A DNA stretch of 64,000 bases. Origin: Flavobacterium sp. (lineage in GTDB: Bacteria > Bacteroidota > Bacteroidia > Flavobacteriales > Flavobacteriaceae). Positions 18,078 through 24,795 of this stretch are shown piece after piece; within the stretch, counting starts at the first letter, position 1, and the number at the start of each line of letters is the position of its first letter. The translations under genes were made by a program, and so were the position numbers. Where the stretch lies: NCBI RefSeq assembly GCF_027484205.1, contig NZ_JAIXUB010000026.1, positions 62,001 to 126,000 on the forward strand, read 5' to 3'. The notes under the pieces were generated by a model, which saw nothing but the letters and a program-made list of their open reading frames with translations, was not told the origin of the DNA and did not search any database.

Positions 18078-18235
18078 GCCAAAAGTGGTTTAAACCAATT
18101 TCTTAGCTTGCGCATGGTATTTTGTCTTCGTAGAGAATAATCAGGTGGAAGCAATTTTATCTTTCTAAGAAAATACGTAGTTTTGTTTTGGTCAGTAATT
18201 GCAGCAGCAATGGTACAAACTACAAAAGTAGTGGC
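18078..18235 (+). repeat. attC-like element 2
   Basis: The outer boxes GCC (18078-18080) and GTGGC (18231-18235) are weak. The inner arms pair: GTGGTTTAAACCAATTTCT on the left and AGCAATGGTACAAACTAC on the right. The central 110 bp is homologous to the element at 22813-22972 (shared GCTTGCGC, ATTTTGTCTTCGT, TTTGTTTTGGTCAGT). Confidence 0.5.
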
Positions 18236-18282
18236 AATTTATCGTAAACTGCATGAAAAACTACTCTACAAAAGAAAATTAA

Positions 18283-18789
18283 ATGAATAATTACAAATTA
18301 ATCTACATAGTTTTTTTATTTCCAATTTGTTTGGTTGCTCAAATCAAACCAACAAAATCCTCAATTCAGAAAATAGTCAAAACCAGTATTGTGGAAATGA
18401 AAAAAGGTAAGTTTAGTTTGCCTTCAAACAAATCTTGGGAATTTAATAATATTGATAGTTTATACTTCAAAAAAGACACTTTAAATGCCTATGTTTATAA
18501 AGAAGGAACTAAACATAAAAGATTATGTGAAGTAATTGATTGGACATTTTACCGAAAAAATGCGTTCGTTTTAGGACAAGGTTCGAACTGTAAAGAACCA
18601 ACAACAAGAAAAGTTACACGAACCCCTAAAGACTACTATAAAATTGCAATTTATAATGTTGAAAATGAATCTGTGATAGATATTTTACGATATGACAAAA
18701 TGATTGTAGAATCATTTATTGTAACAGAATTGTATGAAGCAGAAGATTTTACTGAAATAAAATTAGTGAGAAGATTTAATGGAAATTAG
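18283..18789 (+). CDS. Exported protein of unknown function in the array
   Basis: 168 residues with a signal peptide (MNNYKLIYIVFLFPICLVAQ). The middle is basic (YKEGTKHKRLCEV, CKEPTTRKVTRTPKDYYK) and contains two cysteines that could pair. No family recognised. Located between attC-like elements 2 and 3. Confidence 0.6.
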   Translation: MNNYKLIYIVFLFPICLVAQIKPTKSSIQKIVKTSIVEMKKGKFSLPSNKSWEFNNIDSLYFKKDTLNAYVYKEGTKHKRLCEVIDWTFYRKNAFVLGQGSNCKEPTTRKVTRTPKDYYKIAIYNVENESVIDILRYDKMIVESFIVTELYEAEDFTEIKLVRRFNGN

Positions 18790-18808
18790 CGAACCACTAA
18801 AATAGGCA

Positions 18809-18908
18809 GCTGACGTTCGACCTCGATAAAAAATAAAAAATCTACACTATAAATAAAAACAACCCAAGCTACGCAAAAACTTCTAATAAAAACTATGCAA
18901 ACGTCAGC
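18809..18908 (+). repeat. attC-like element 3
   Basis: GCTGACGTT (18809-18817) and AACGTCAGC (18900-18908) form a 9-bp perfect inverted repeat about 82 bp apart. The right box with following bases (ACGTCAGCGATA) parallels ACGTTAGCGATA of the element at 22164-22293. The right half also resembles the start of the terminator-like repeat family (AAGCTACGCAAAAACTTC). The next start codon is 16 nt downstream. Confidence 0.5.
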
Positions 18909-18924
18909 GATATAATTACGAGAA

Positions 18925-19695
18925 ATGAAGAAAATACTACTTTTATTAATAATCATTCCTCTTTTTTCTTGTAACCGAGAAAAAGCTGATATAAAAACAG
19001 AAACAAAAAAGACTATTGAGAAGAAAACAAAAGTCTTATCAGAATTATCATATCAAGAACAAATTAATATTATTAAAAATTCAACTTCTAAAGATTCTGT
19101 TTTATCAAATGATATTAACTTTATAAATGATACACTACTTAAAGGAAAATTCAAATTGAGTATTTCAAAATATGAAGTAGATAACGAAAAAAATAATTGC
19201 TATCCAATAAGAATCTCAAAAAAAGTAATTAATGAATTTTATAATGAAGAATTAGAAAATTTGGGAGATTTAAACAATGACAAAAAAGATGATTTTGCAT
19301 TTTATCTGCATTCCTTAAATTACTGTGAGCAAGGCGACTCTTATTATTTTACTGACAATAATATTCCAAGAATTGAAACTGAATCCACTTGTTGTCATTC
19401 AAAAAGTTTATTCAGCATTGGTGACATTGACGAAGATGGCGGAAATGAAATTGGACAATTTTATTCATCCTGTACAAGCCAATATAAAAGCATTTTTATT
19501 TGGACTTTAAAAAAAGGAAAATGGGTTAATGTTGCTAGATTTTCACATGTGCTGAACGATGAATACAAAATACCTGACAATTTTAACAAGCTTTACAAAA
19601 AAATATCAAAAGGTAAATTCAAATTTTTAGAAATATCTGATATTAACGCAAAAGGTGAATTACAAAAAGAGTGGAAAACTATTGTTATAAAATAG
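18925..19695 (+). CDS. Lipoprotein with calcium-loop-like repeats
   Basis: 256 residues with a lipoprotein leader (lipidated Cys16 after PLFS). Two Asp-rich loops, GDLNNDKKDDFAFYL and GDIDEDGGNEIGQFY, are the pattern of FG-GAP/VCBS or EF-hand-like calcium sites. Several cysteines (STCCHSKS, SSCTSQ) may form disulfides. Function unknown. Similar in plan to the lipoprotein at 15961, although not obviously a close paralogue. Confidence 0.65.
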   Translation: MKKILLLLIIIPLFSCNREKADIKTETKKTIEKKTKVLSELSYQEQINIIKNSTSKDSVLSNDINFINDTLLKGKFKLSISKYEVDNEKNNCYPIRISKKVINEFYNEELENLGDLNNDKKDDFAFYLHSLNYCEQGDSYYFTDNNIPRIETESTCCHSKSLFSIGDIDEDGGNEIGQFYSSCTSQYKSIFIWTLKKGKWVNVARFSHVLNDEYKIPDNFNKLYKKISKGKFKFLEISDINAKGELQKEWKTIVIK

Positions 19696-19698
19696 ATT

Positions 19699-19788
19699 AA
19701 TCAAGCTCCGCTAAAACTTCCCATGAAAAACAAACGCAAACGTCTCCTGACTTTGCGTTTTTTTATTCATAAATCACAACACATTAAA
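19699..19788 (+). repeat. Terminator-like repeat family, copy 1
   Basis: AACGCAAA (19733-19740) and TTTGCGTT (19752-19759) form an 8-bp stem with loop CGTCTCCTGAC and a following T run; CACAACACATTAAA ends the unit. Related copies lie at 23353-23442, 23740-23808 and 24015-24107. Here it probably terminates the preceding lipoprotein gene. Confidence 0.7.
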
Positions 19789-19856
19789 TCATTATGTTTT
19801 GAAAAGCTTTAAATTCAATGACCAATTTTGAATGATTGATGACAATTTTACAAAGG

Positions 19857-19937
19857 TTTTGTTCGGAGATGGTTCGGGATTGCTTTGCAAAATGGCAAGT
19901 TTACCGAACAAACCCCGAACAAAGGCAAAACAAAATC
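19857..19937 (+). other. Long imperfect hairpin in a gene-free stretch
   Basis: The left arm TTTGTTCGG...GGTTCGG pairs with the right arm CCGAACAAA...CCCGAACAAA, with a TTGC/GCAA pair inside. Each arm carries the GTTCGG motif twice. It lies in the 500-bp gene-free interval 19696-20195, between a terminator-like repeat and the second 197-bp repeat. No ORF of note was seen in the interval. Confidence 0.55.
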
Positions 19938-19956
19938 TTTAAAAAAAATTAAAAAA

Positions 19957-20153
19957 CACCACTTTACGGTTTCCCGTAAAACACTTCCAAAACCCTTTTT
20001 TATCTTTGTAAAAATTAAGTATTTGTACGTAGTTTTTGGTAGAAAATATTTGTTAGATTAGCAAAATAAAATTTAACATTTATCATCTTAATACACCTAG
20101 TATTTGGTGTATTAGGATGATAATGTCAGACTTATATACAAGTTGGCAGTAAT
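19957..20153 (+). repeat. 197-bp intergenic repeat, copy 2
   Basis: Same length as copy 1 and about 91 percent identical. The second stem is TATCATCTTAATACACC (20081-20097) with GGTGTATTAGGATGATA (20106-20122): 17 bp including one G-T pair, so the fold is kept although bases changed. It ends 42 nt before the DUF6602 gene. Confidence 0.92.
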
Positions 20154-20195
20154 ACTCAGGAAAATCGTAGTAAGAACAACTCTACGTTATTAAAA

Positions 20196-21083
20196 ATGGA
20201 AAAAAAAGATAAGGAGTTTAGAAAAATTTCGATTGATGCTTTCTTTAATTTTGAAGCGGACGGATTAGATATTGCTCATAAACAGGTAAAATTAATTCAT
20301 CATACCGGAGATTTTCCTGCATCTGGAGACCAATTTGAAATAGCTGTTAGAAACTTTTTTAGAAAAAAATTACCTGAAAAATATTACATTAGTAATGGTC
20401 ATATTATTGATACGGCATTATCATCAAGTCCACAATTAGATTTCATAATTGCTGACAATTTTAGAACACCAATTCTCTACAAAACTTATAATGATACTGA
20501 ATATTTAACATATGAATCTATCTATAGTTATGCTGAAATAAAATCAAGTTGGGACAAAAAATATATAACTGAATTTATTACTACGAGTCAGAGATTAGAT
20601 AGTTTTATGCATAGAAGCAAAATTGAGCCAAACTTTATAGAAGCTGGTGGAAAAGGAATTTTTGTTGATAAACCAACAACGAAAAATCCATTTAAAAATC
20701 CATTGTTAACATTTATGTTTGTTGGAAACAGTGATGCTTTTTCATTTGAACACATTAAAGAATTATATAATACAACAGATTGGAAATTTTTACCAAATGT
20801 TATATGTTTATTTGACAAAGGACTTATCGTAAATATTAGTAAAAAATCTTTAGAAGATAAAGTATTCAAAATAAATCTATATCCAGAATTCATTGAGGAA
20901 AAAGATGAAAACGAATGGATTTTACTAAATTTTGATAAAAAAAGAAGTACACTGGGAACAATGTATTATATTGTGTTAGAACATCTAAACACTTGTGTTT
21001 TAGGATACCCAAATATGTTGGATTATATGCAAAAAATATTTGACATCAATCAAAATAATATTGACTTTATAAACGATTACTAA
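20196..21083 (+). CDS. DUF6602 protein, PD-(D/E)xK nuclease-like
   Basis: A 295-residue soluble protein. The N-terminal half matches the DUF6602 pattern: HTGDFPASGDQFEIAVRNFF, LPEKYYISNGHIID, QLDFIIAD, SYAEIKSS. Candidate nuclease residues are Glu48, Asp82 and the E-x-K pair Glu114/Lys116. DUF6602 proteins recur in accessory and defence-related loci. The stop (TAA) is followed immediately by the ATG of an NdpA-like gene, so the two are translationally linked and probably work together. The pair sits in a cassette-like unit between the second 197-bp repeat and an attC-like element. Nuclease activity and a defence role are inferences. Confidence 0.72.
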   Translation: MEKKDKEFRKISIDAFFNFEADGLDIAHKQVKLIHHTGDFPASGDQFEIAVRNFFRKKLPEKYYISNGHIIDTALSSSPQLDFIIADNFRTPILYKTYNDTEYLTYESIYSYAEIKSSWDKKYITEFITTSQRLDSFMHRSKIEPNFIEAGGKGIFVDKPTTKNPFKNPLLTFMFVGNSDAFSFEHIKELYNTTDWKFLPNVICLFDKGLIVNISKKSLEDKVFKINLYPEFIEEKDENEWILLNFDKKRSTLGTMYYIVLEHLNTCVLGYPNMLDYMQKIFDINQNNIDFINDY

Positions 21084-22151
21084 ATGATAGACATAGAAGA
21101 ATTAGAGCTTTCAAGAATTACTATTCATAAAGTTCAAAAGAAAAAAGATAATGAAGATTTTGGAGTAGCTGAATATTCTGAAAACTTGTTTCAATTCGGC
21201 GATGCCGAAATAGAAACTCTAAGAGACAGAATTTCAACTGCTTTTTCAAAGAATAAAAGATTCTTTAAACTACAAATTTCACATAGTGAAGCTGACAGTT
21301 TTTATAGATACTCAACATCATTGAAAAACTCAACAAATGACTTCTTTCTAAATAAATCTAAAAGTATTGCAGATTTATTAGCAATAAGCCATAACAAAAG
21401 AACAATTCCAGCTGGAATACTTTTAGTGATTGACGGCAATTTAAATAATAAACATTTTACACTGGTTATTAAGGCTGAATTACAAGAAGCCTTTACAATA
21501 AAAGAAGTAGACAATCAGAAACTAATTGAATTAATCAATGACCTATTTCTTTCTCCAGCAAAAGACTTTTATAAAATAGGATTTATTATTGAGGAAGATA
21601 TTACAGCACAAGAAATTAATGACAAGTATTCTTGCTATATGTATGATGACAATTTCAGCAATGGTAAGAGAGATTTAGCGGAATATTTTTATTCAGGTTT
21701 TTTAGGTTTTACAACAAGTTCAAACGACAAGTTAGTAACAAAAAACTTCTATGAGGATGTTTCAAAATTTATTGAAAAAAATGTAGTCTCATTTGACGAT
21801 AAGAAAGGCTTACGTAATGCAATTAATGTACTTTATAGAGAGAACACTTTTGGGGTTATAAATCCTCAAGAATTTGCAGAACAAAACTTTACTGATGAAC
21901 TTTTAAGACGTTTCGGAACAGATGTTGGTTCTAATTATCCACATTCATTTAATAAAGATTTATCTCTTGTTGACAGAAGATTACATCGAGGTCAACTTGC
22001 ATTACTTGACGACTTAAGAATTGAAGGTCCACAAGATTCATTGAATAATGTAAATATTATTAGTGGAAGCAATATAAATTACGAGCAATTGAGATTACAA
22101 ATAGAAAGTGGAGAAATAAAACAAATCGTAACAATAAAAACAGACAATTAA
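21084..22151 (+). CDS. Nucleoid-associated (NdpA/YejK-like) protein
   Basis: A 355-residue soluble protein whose N-terminal SRITIHKVQ and later RDRISTAFSKNKRFFKL, with IPAGILLVIDGNLNNKHFTL, suggest the 37-kDa nucleoid-associated family (NA37, PF04245). The similarity is moderate, and the C-terminal segment (LRRFGTDVGSNYPHSFNKDL, then SLVDRRLHRGQLALLDDL) is less typical. It begins directly after the DUF6602 stop codon. The partner of a putative nuclease would plausibly be its DNA-binding or sensor subunit. Chaperone or immunity roles cannot be excluded. Confidence 0.55.
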   Translation: MIDIEELELSRITIHKVQKKKDNEDFGVAEYSENLFQFGDAEIETLRDRISTAFSKNKRFFKLQISHSEADSFYRYSTSLKNSTNDFFLNKSKSIADLLAISHNKRTIPAGILLVIDGNLNNKHFTLVIKAELQEAFTIKEVDNQKLIELINDLFLSPAKDFYKIGFIIEEDITAQEINDKYSCYMYDDNFSNGKRDLAEYFYSGFLGFTTSSNDKLVTKNFYEDVSKFIEKNVVSFDDKKGLRNAINVLYRENTFGVINPQEFAEQNFTDELLRRFGTDVGSNYPHSFNKDLSLVDRRLHRGQLALLDDLRIEGPQDSLNNVNIISGSNINYEQLRLQIESGEIKQIVTIKTDN

Positions 22152-22163
22152 TAAAGTACTACT

Positions 22164-22293
22164 GCCAACAGCCGTTTGGCGCAATGGCTAGTTTAGTTTT
22201 TATTAGCCGGAAATTACTAAGTTGAAATTTTGCTTGTCTTTAGAACAAATTATTAAAAAAGTCGCCACTGACGCCAAGCGGAATTACGTTAGC
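22164..22293 (+). repeat. attC-like element 4 (best preserved)
   Basis: Left: GCCAAC (22164-22169), then GTTTGGCGCAATGGC (22174-22188). Right: GCCACTGACGCCAAGC (22264-22279), then GTTAGC (22288-22293). The reverse complement of the right arm reads GCTTGGCGTCAGTGGC, pairing with the left arm with one unpaired base. Outer box, spacer, inner arm, variable middle, inner arm, spacer and outer box are in the order of integron attC sites. The next start codon is 26 nt downstream. Confidence 0.65.
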
Positions 22294-22319
22294 GATAATT
22301 GTAAAAAATCGTATAAAAA

Positions 22320-22817
22320 ATGGAAGATACAAGTTTAAAGAGCACTCACAAATCTAGCATATCCGAATTCAACGAAGAAGAAATTAGAGGTTGGACAATA
22401 GACAGACTTTATCAAGTTGAAACGAAAATAGACTTAATAATTTCGTCATATTTTAATCCTGAAAAGAAGTATGAATTCGAAAATATTGTTTTAAATTCAT
22501 CAATTATTAGCATTGGAGGTAAACTTAAAATACTTAGAAATATAAAGGCCTTTGATAAAAAAATTATTGATAAAATTCAAAAAATTTCATCAATTAGAAA
22601 TGCCTTTGCACATTTACCAACCAGAGATTGTATTGAAATTTCTGTTACAAAAGATGAAAAAGGAAATTTTACTAACTCTAATATTAGCAAAATTACTAGT
22701 CAAATGGTATTGATGAATTCTAGTGGCGAATTAAAAACTAAAACTACAAATGATTTAATTGATGAGTTTTATAATTTGAATAAAGAAATTTCAGATTATT
22801 TAAACAACTATCGCTAA
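22320..22817 (+). CDS. HEPN-like protein (RX4H motif)
   Basis: A 165-residue, mainly helical protein. SSIRNAFAHLPT contains Arg93 and His98 in the RX4-6H arrangement typical of HEPN domains, many of which are RNases in toxin-antitoxin and abortive-infection systems. Its stop codon TAA lies inside the left box GCTAAC of the next attC-like element, as in integron cassettes. No separate antitoxin is adjacent. An alternative is a non-catalytic HEPN-fold protein. Confidence 0.6.
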   Translation: MEDTSLKSTHKSSISEFNEEEIRGWTIDRLYQVETKIDLIISSYFNPEKKYEFENIVLNSSIISIGGKLKILRNIKAFDKKIIDKIQKISSIRNAFAHLPTRDCIEISVTKDEKGNFTNSNISKITSQMVLMNSSGELKTKTTNDLIDEFYNLNKEISDYLNNYR

Positions 22818-22972
22818 CCACCGTTTTGCGCTATTTCTGGGCTTGCGCTTGCTATTTTGTCTTCGTGGAAAATAATCTGGTTACTACAATTCTGTCTTTC
22901 AAAGAAATTCAGTAGATTTGTTTTGGTCAGTGTTTGCAGCAGCGACAGACGCAAAGAGATGTAACGTTGTGG
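22813..22972 (+). repeat. attC-like element 5
   Basis: GCTAAC (22813-22818), containing the upstream stop codon, is followed by GTTTTGCGC. Right side: GACGCAAAGA, then ACGTTGTGG (right box degenerate). The central part is homologous to element 2. A second ACGTTATGG lies at 22999-23008. Confidence 0.55.
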
Positions 22973-23092
22973 ATAAGCGAAAAACCTAGATACATAAAAC
23001 GTTATGGAGGAAAATCCTGAAAACCTCTCCGAATTTGGGAAAAGAGTAAGGCGGAAATAAGCCGAAAACAGAATTGATTAGGCATAAACAAA

Positions 23093-23323
23093 ATGGGATG
23101 TAGAAGTTGTGGAAAAATGATGCCAGGTTGGATGGGACATAATGCCATTTGCAATGATTGTGATCAAAAGTTAAATGGTGATTATTATAAACAAGAAGCA
23201 GAAAGAAAGTCTGAAGAAGAAAGACGCAGATGGAGTTGTCACATACATCCCAATGGTAGTTATACTAGAGAGGAAGGATGTTGGGACTGTATGAGAGAAG
23301 CAGATCAAAAACGAAAAAAATAA
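23093..23323 (+). CDS. Small zinc-ribbon-like protein
   Basis: 76 residues with CRSC and CNDC knuckles in the first 25 residues, an acidic/basic linker (KQEAERKSEEERRR), then CHIHP and CWDC. The paired Cys/His knuckles imply one or two zinc sites. No known family assigned. It is the last gene of the cassette-like array before the repeat arrays. Confidence 0.6.
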   Translation: MGCRSCGKMMPGWMGHNAICNDCDQKLNGDYYKQEAERKSEEERRRWSCHIHPNGSYTREEGCWDCMREADQKRKK

Positions 23324-23352
23324 AAAAGGTTGTTTTATTACAACTGCAAACA

Positions 23353-23442
23353 TACTAAGCAAAATACTCCCATAAAAACTAACGCAAATGTCTCCTGACT
23401 TTGCGTTTTTCTTTTTAATTAATAATTATACAACACATTAAA
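23353..23442 (+). repeat. Terminator-like repeat family, copy 2
   Basis: AACGCAAA (23381-23388) pairs with TTTGCGTT (23400-23407) and is followed by a T run, then AATTAATAATTATACAACAC and ATTAAA. The best-preserved copy of the family. It probably terminates the zinc-ribbon gene transcript. Confidence 0.72.
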
Positions 23443-23452
23443 TTACCATAAA

Positions 23453-23746
23453 GGTTTATATTTATGCCATGCAGGTTTTTATTTATGCCATACTGATTTA
23501 AATTTATCCTATGCATGCTTGTATTTATTCTATGCAAGTTTATATTTATGCCATACATGTTTGTATTTATCCTATGCATGTTTATATTTACGCCATGCAG
23601 GTTCATATTTATGCTACACAAGTTTGTATTTATCCTATGCATGCTTGTATTTATTCTATGCAGGTTTATATTTTTGCCATGCTGATTTATATTTTTGCCA
23701 TACATGTTTGTATTTATGCTACACTAATTCATAGTTATGACAGCAA
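23453..23746. repeat. Minisatellite of 21-bp period, array 1 (about 14 units)
   Basis: Consecutive 21-bp units with consensus close to GGTTTATATTTATGCCATGC + A and 2-6 differences each. The last unit is degenerate. Because 21 is divisible by 3, frames stay open on both strands; the minus strand reads as heptapeptides like MHRINTN. I do not call a gene, since several overlapping frames are equally open and no start context or family match stands out. Confidence 0.93.
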
Positions 23747-23808
23747 AGCAAACATCTCCTGACTTTGCGTTTTTCTTTTCAATTAATAGTTGTACCACAC
23801 ATTAAAAT
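23740..23808 (+). repeat. Terminator-like repeat family, copy 3
   Basis: Contains CATCTCCTGACTTTGCGTTT and ends with CACACATTAAAATC. The stem is reduced to GCAAA/TTTGC. It sits between the two 21-bp arrays. Confidence 0.68.
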
Positions 23809-24035
23809 CAACCAAGCTAAGTCTAAATCGAACAAAGCTTTGGCACAATCGAACAAACCTATGGCGCAACAAAACAAAGCAACGGCGTAATCGAAATAAA
23901 CACAGTCCAAAACATACAAAGCCTTGGCACAATCGAACAAACCTTTGGCACAATCGAACAAAGCCTTGGCACAATAAAACAAGACAATGGCGCAACTAAA
24001 AGAAACAGAAGCCAAACTAAGCAAAGACTTCACTT
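23806..24035. repeat. Minisatellite of 21-bp period, array 2 (about 11 units)
   Basis: Units approach AATCGAACAAAGCCTTGGCA + C, from 23826 in register to 24035, with a 20-nt first unit. The sequence is unrelated to array 1 but has the same period. Frames are again open on both strands (minus strand LFDCAKA heptads). No start context supports translation. Confidence 0.92.
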
Positions 24036-24107
24036 AAAAAACGAAACAAACATCTCCTCACTTTGCGTTTTTCATTTTAATTGATAAATTTACATCTTAT
24101 TAAAAAC
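24015..24107 (+). repeat. Terminator-like repeat family, copy 4
   Basis: Contains CATCTCCTCACTTTGCGTTT and the trailing AT-rich part (TTTTAATTGATAAATT). The stem is decayed (C-A mismatch). It overlaps the last unit of array 2 and ends just before the ATG at 24114. Confidence 0.62.
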
Positions 24108-24113
24108 CAACCA

Positions 24114-24404
24114 ATGCAAGTAATCGCACACCAACCACACTTTTGGTTTTTTCTGCAACATGAAAATAAGTACTATCTTGATGTTTATTGCAGTTATTCG
24201 ATCATGAGTTTCGGTAGGTTAATCCAACTTACAGAAGCTGAAACTAAAGAATATTTAGCGAAAGGCAACACATACATTAATGCTCTTGCTGAAGGTATTC
24301 AATATGAACCAAAATCAACTTATGCTGATAGACATATCACTGGAGAAATTGGTGATATAGTTCACAAAACCATCATGGAATACAACGCTAAAAATACTAT
24401 CTAA
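24114..24404 (+). CDS. Small protein of a tandem paralogous pair, first copy
   Basis: 96 residues from the ATG at 24114 (MQVIAHQPHFWFFLQHENKY), chosen because the second copy starts identically. Shared blocks with the next gene: FFLQHEN, RLIQLTEAETK, STYADRHI, IMEY. No family recognised. It starts 6 nt after the last terminator-like repeat. Confidence 0.75.
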   Translation: MQVIAHQPHFWFFLQHENKYYLDVYCSYSIMSFGRLIQLTEAETKEYLAKGNTYINALAEGIQYEPKSTYADRHITGEIGDIVHKTIMEYNAKNTI

Positions 24405-24429
24405 CTTCCTTTATAAAATACTCTGAGCT

Positions 24430-24717
24430 ATGCAAGTAATCGCACACGAACCACAATTCTGGTTTTTTCTACAACACGAAAACCACTATTATATTGATGT
24501 CAATTGCAGTAATTCGTTTGTGGGTTTCAGTAGGTTAATCCAACTTACAGAAGCAGAAACCAAAGCATACTTAGAAAAAGGCAACGCGTTTCTTAATGAA
24601 TTTGCAAACGATATTCAATATTACGCACTATCTACTTACGCAGACAGACACATCATGGGTGAAATTGACAATCTAGTTAGTGAAGCCATCATGGAATACA
24701 AAGCTAAAAAAGAGTAA
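24430..24717 (+). CDS. Small protein of a tandem paralogous pair, second copy
   Basis: 95 residues, collinear with the preceding gene over its full length and identical at roughly two thirds of positions by eye, so a tandem duplication. Conserved aromatic N-terminus (FWFFLQHE, YYIDV). The copies differ most in the middle (NEFANDIQYYAL), hinting at divergence after duplication. Function unknown. Confidence 0.75.
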   Translation: MQVIAHEPQFWFFLQHENHYYIDVNCSNSFVGFSRLIQLTEAETKAYLEKGNAFLNEFANDIQYYALSTYADRHIMGEIDNLVSEAIMEYKAKKE

Positions 24718-24795
24718 ATAAATTTCCGTTCTCATCACGCCAATTCTACAAAAAATACTATTTTAGCAGTTCAAACATACAAACTAAAATAGGTA

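Noticed and set aside
23004..23060. A 17-codon frame MEENPENLSEFGKRVRR... resembling the start of an XRE regulator
   Set aside because: Too short to support; possibly a remnant of a lost cassette gene but no further HTH sequence follows.
23415..23705. Minus-strand open frame of heptapeptides (MHRINTN type) in array 1
   Set aside because: A 21-bp repeat keeps every stop-free frame open; two + strand frames are equally open and no start signal or family match supports one.
23779..24033. Minus-strand open frames with LFDCAKA heptads in array 2
   Set aside because: Same reason: period divisible by three; overlapping frames on both strands and no start context.
23453..24035. Possible CRISPR array
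   Set aside because: Units are contiguous 21-bp tandem repeats without unique spacers, and no cas gene is present.
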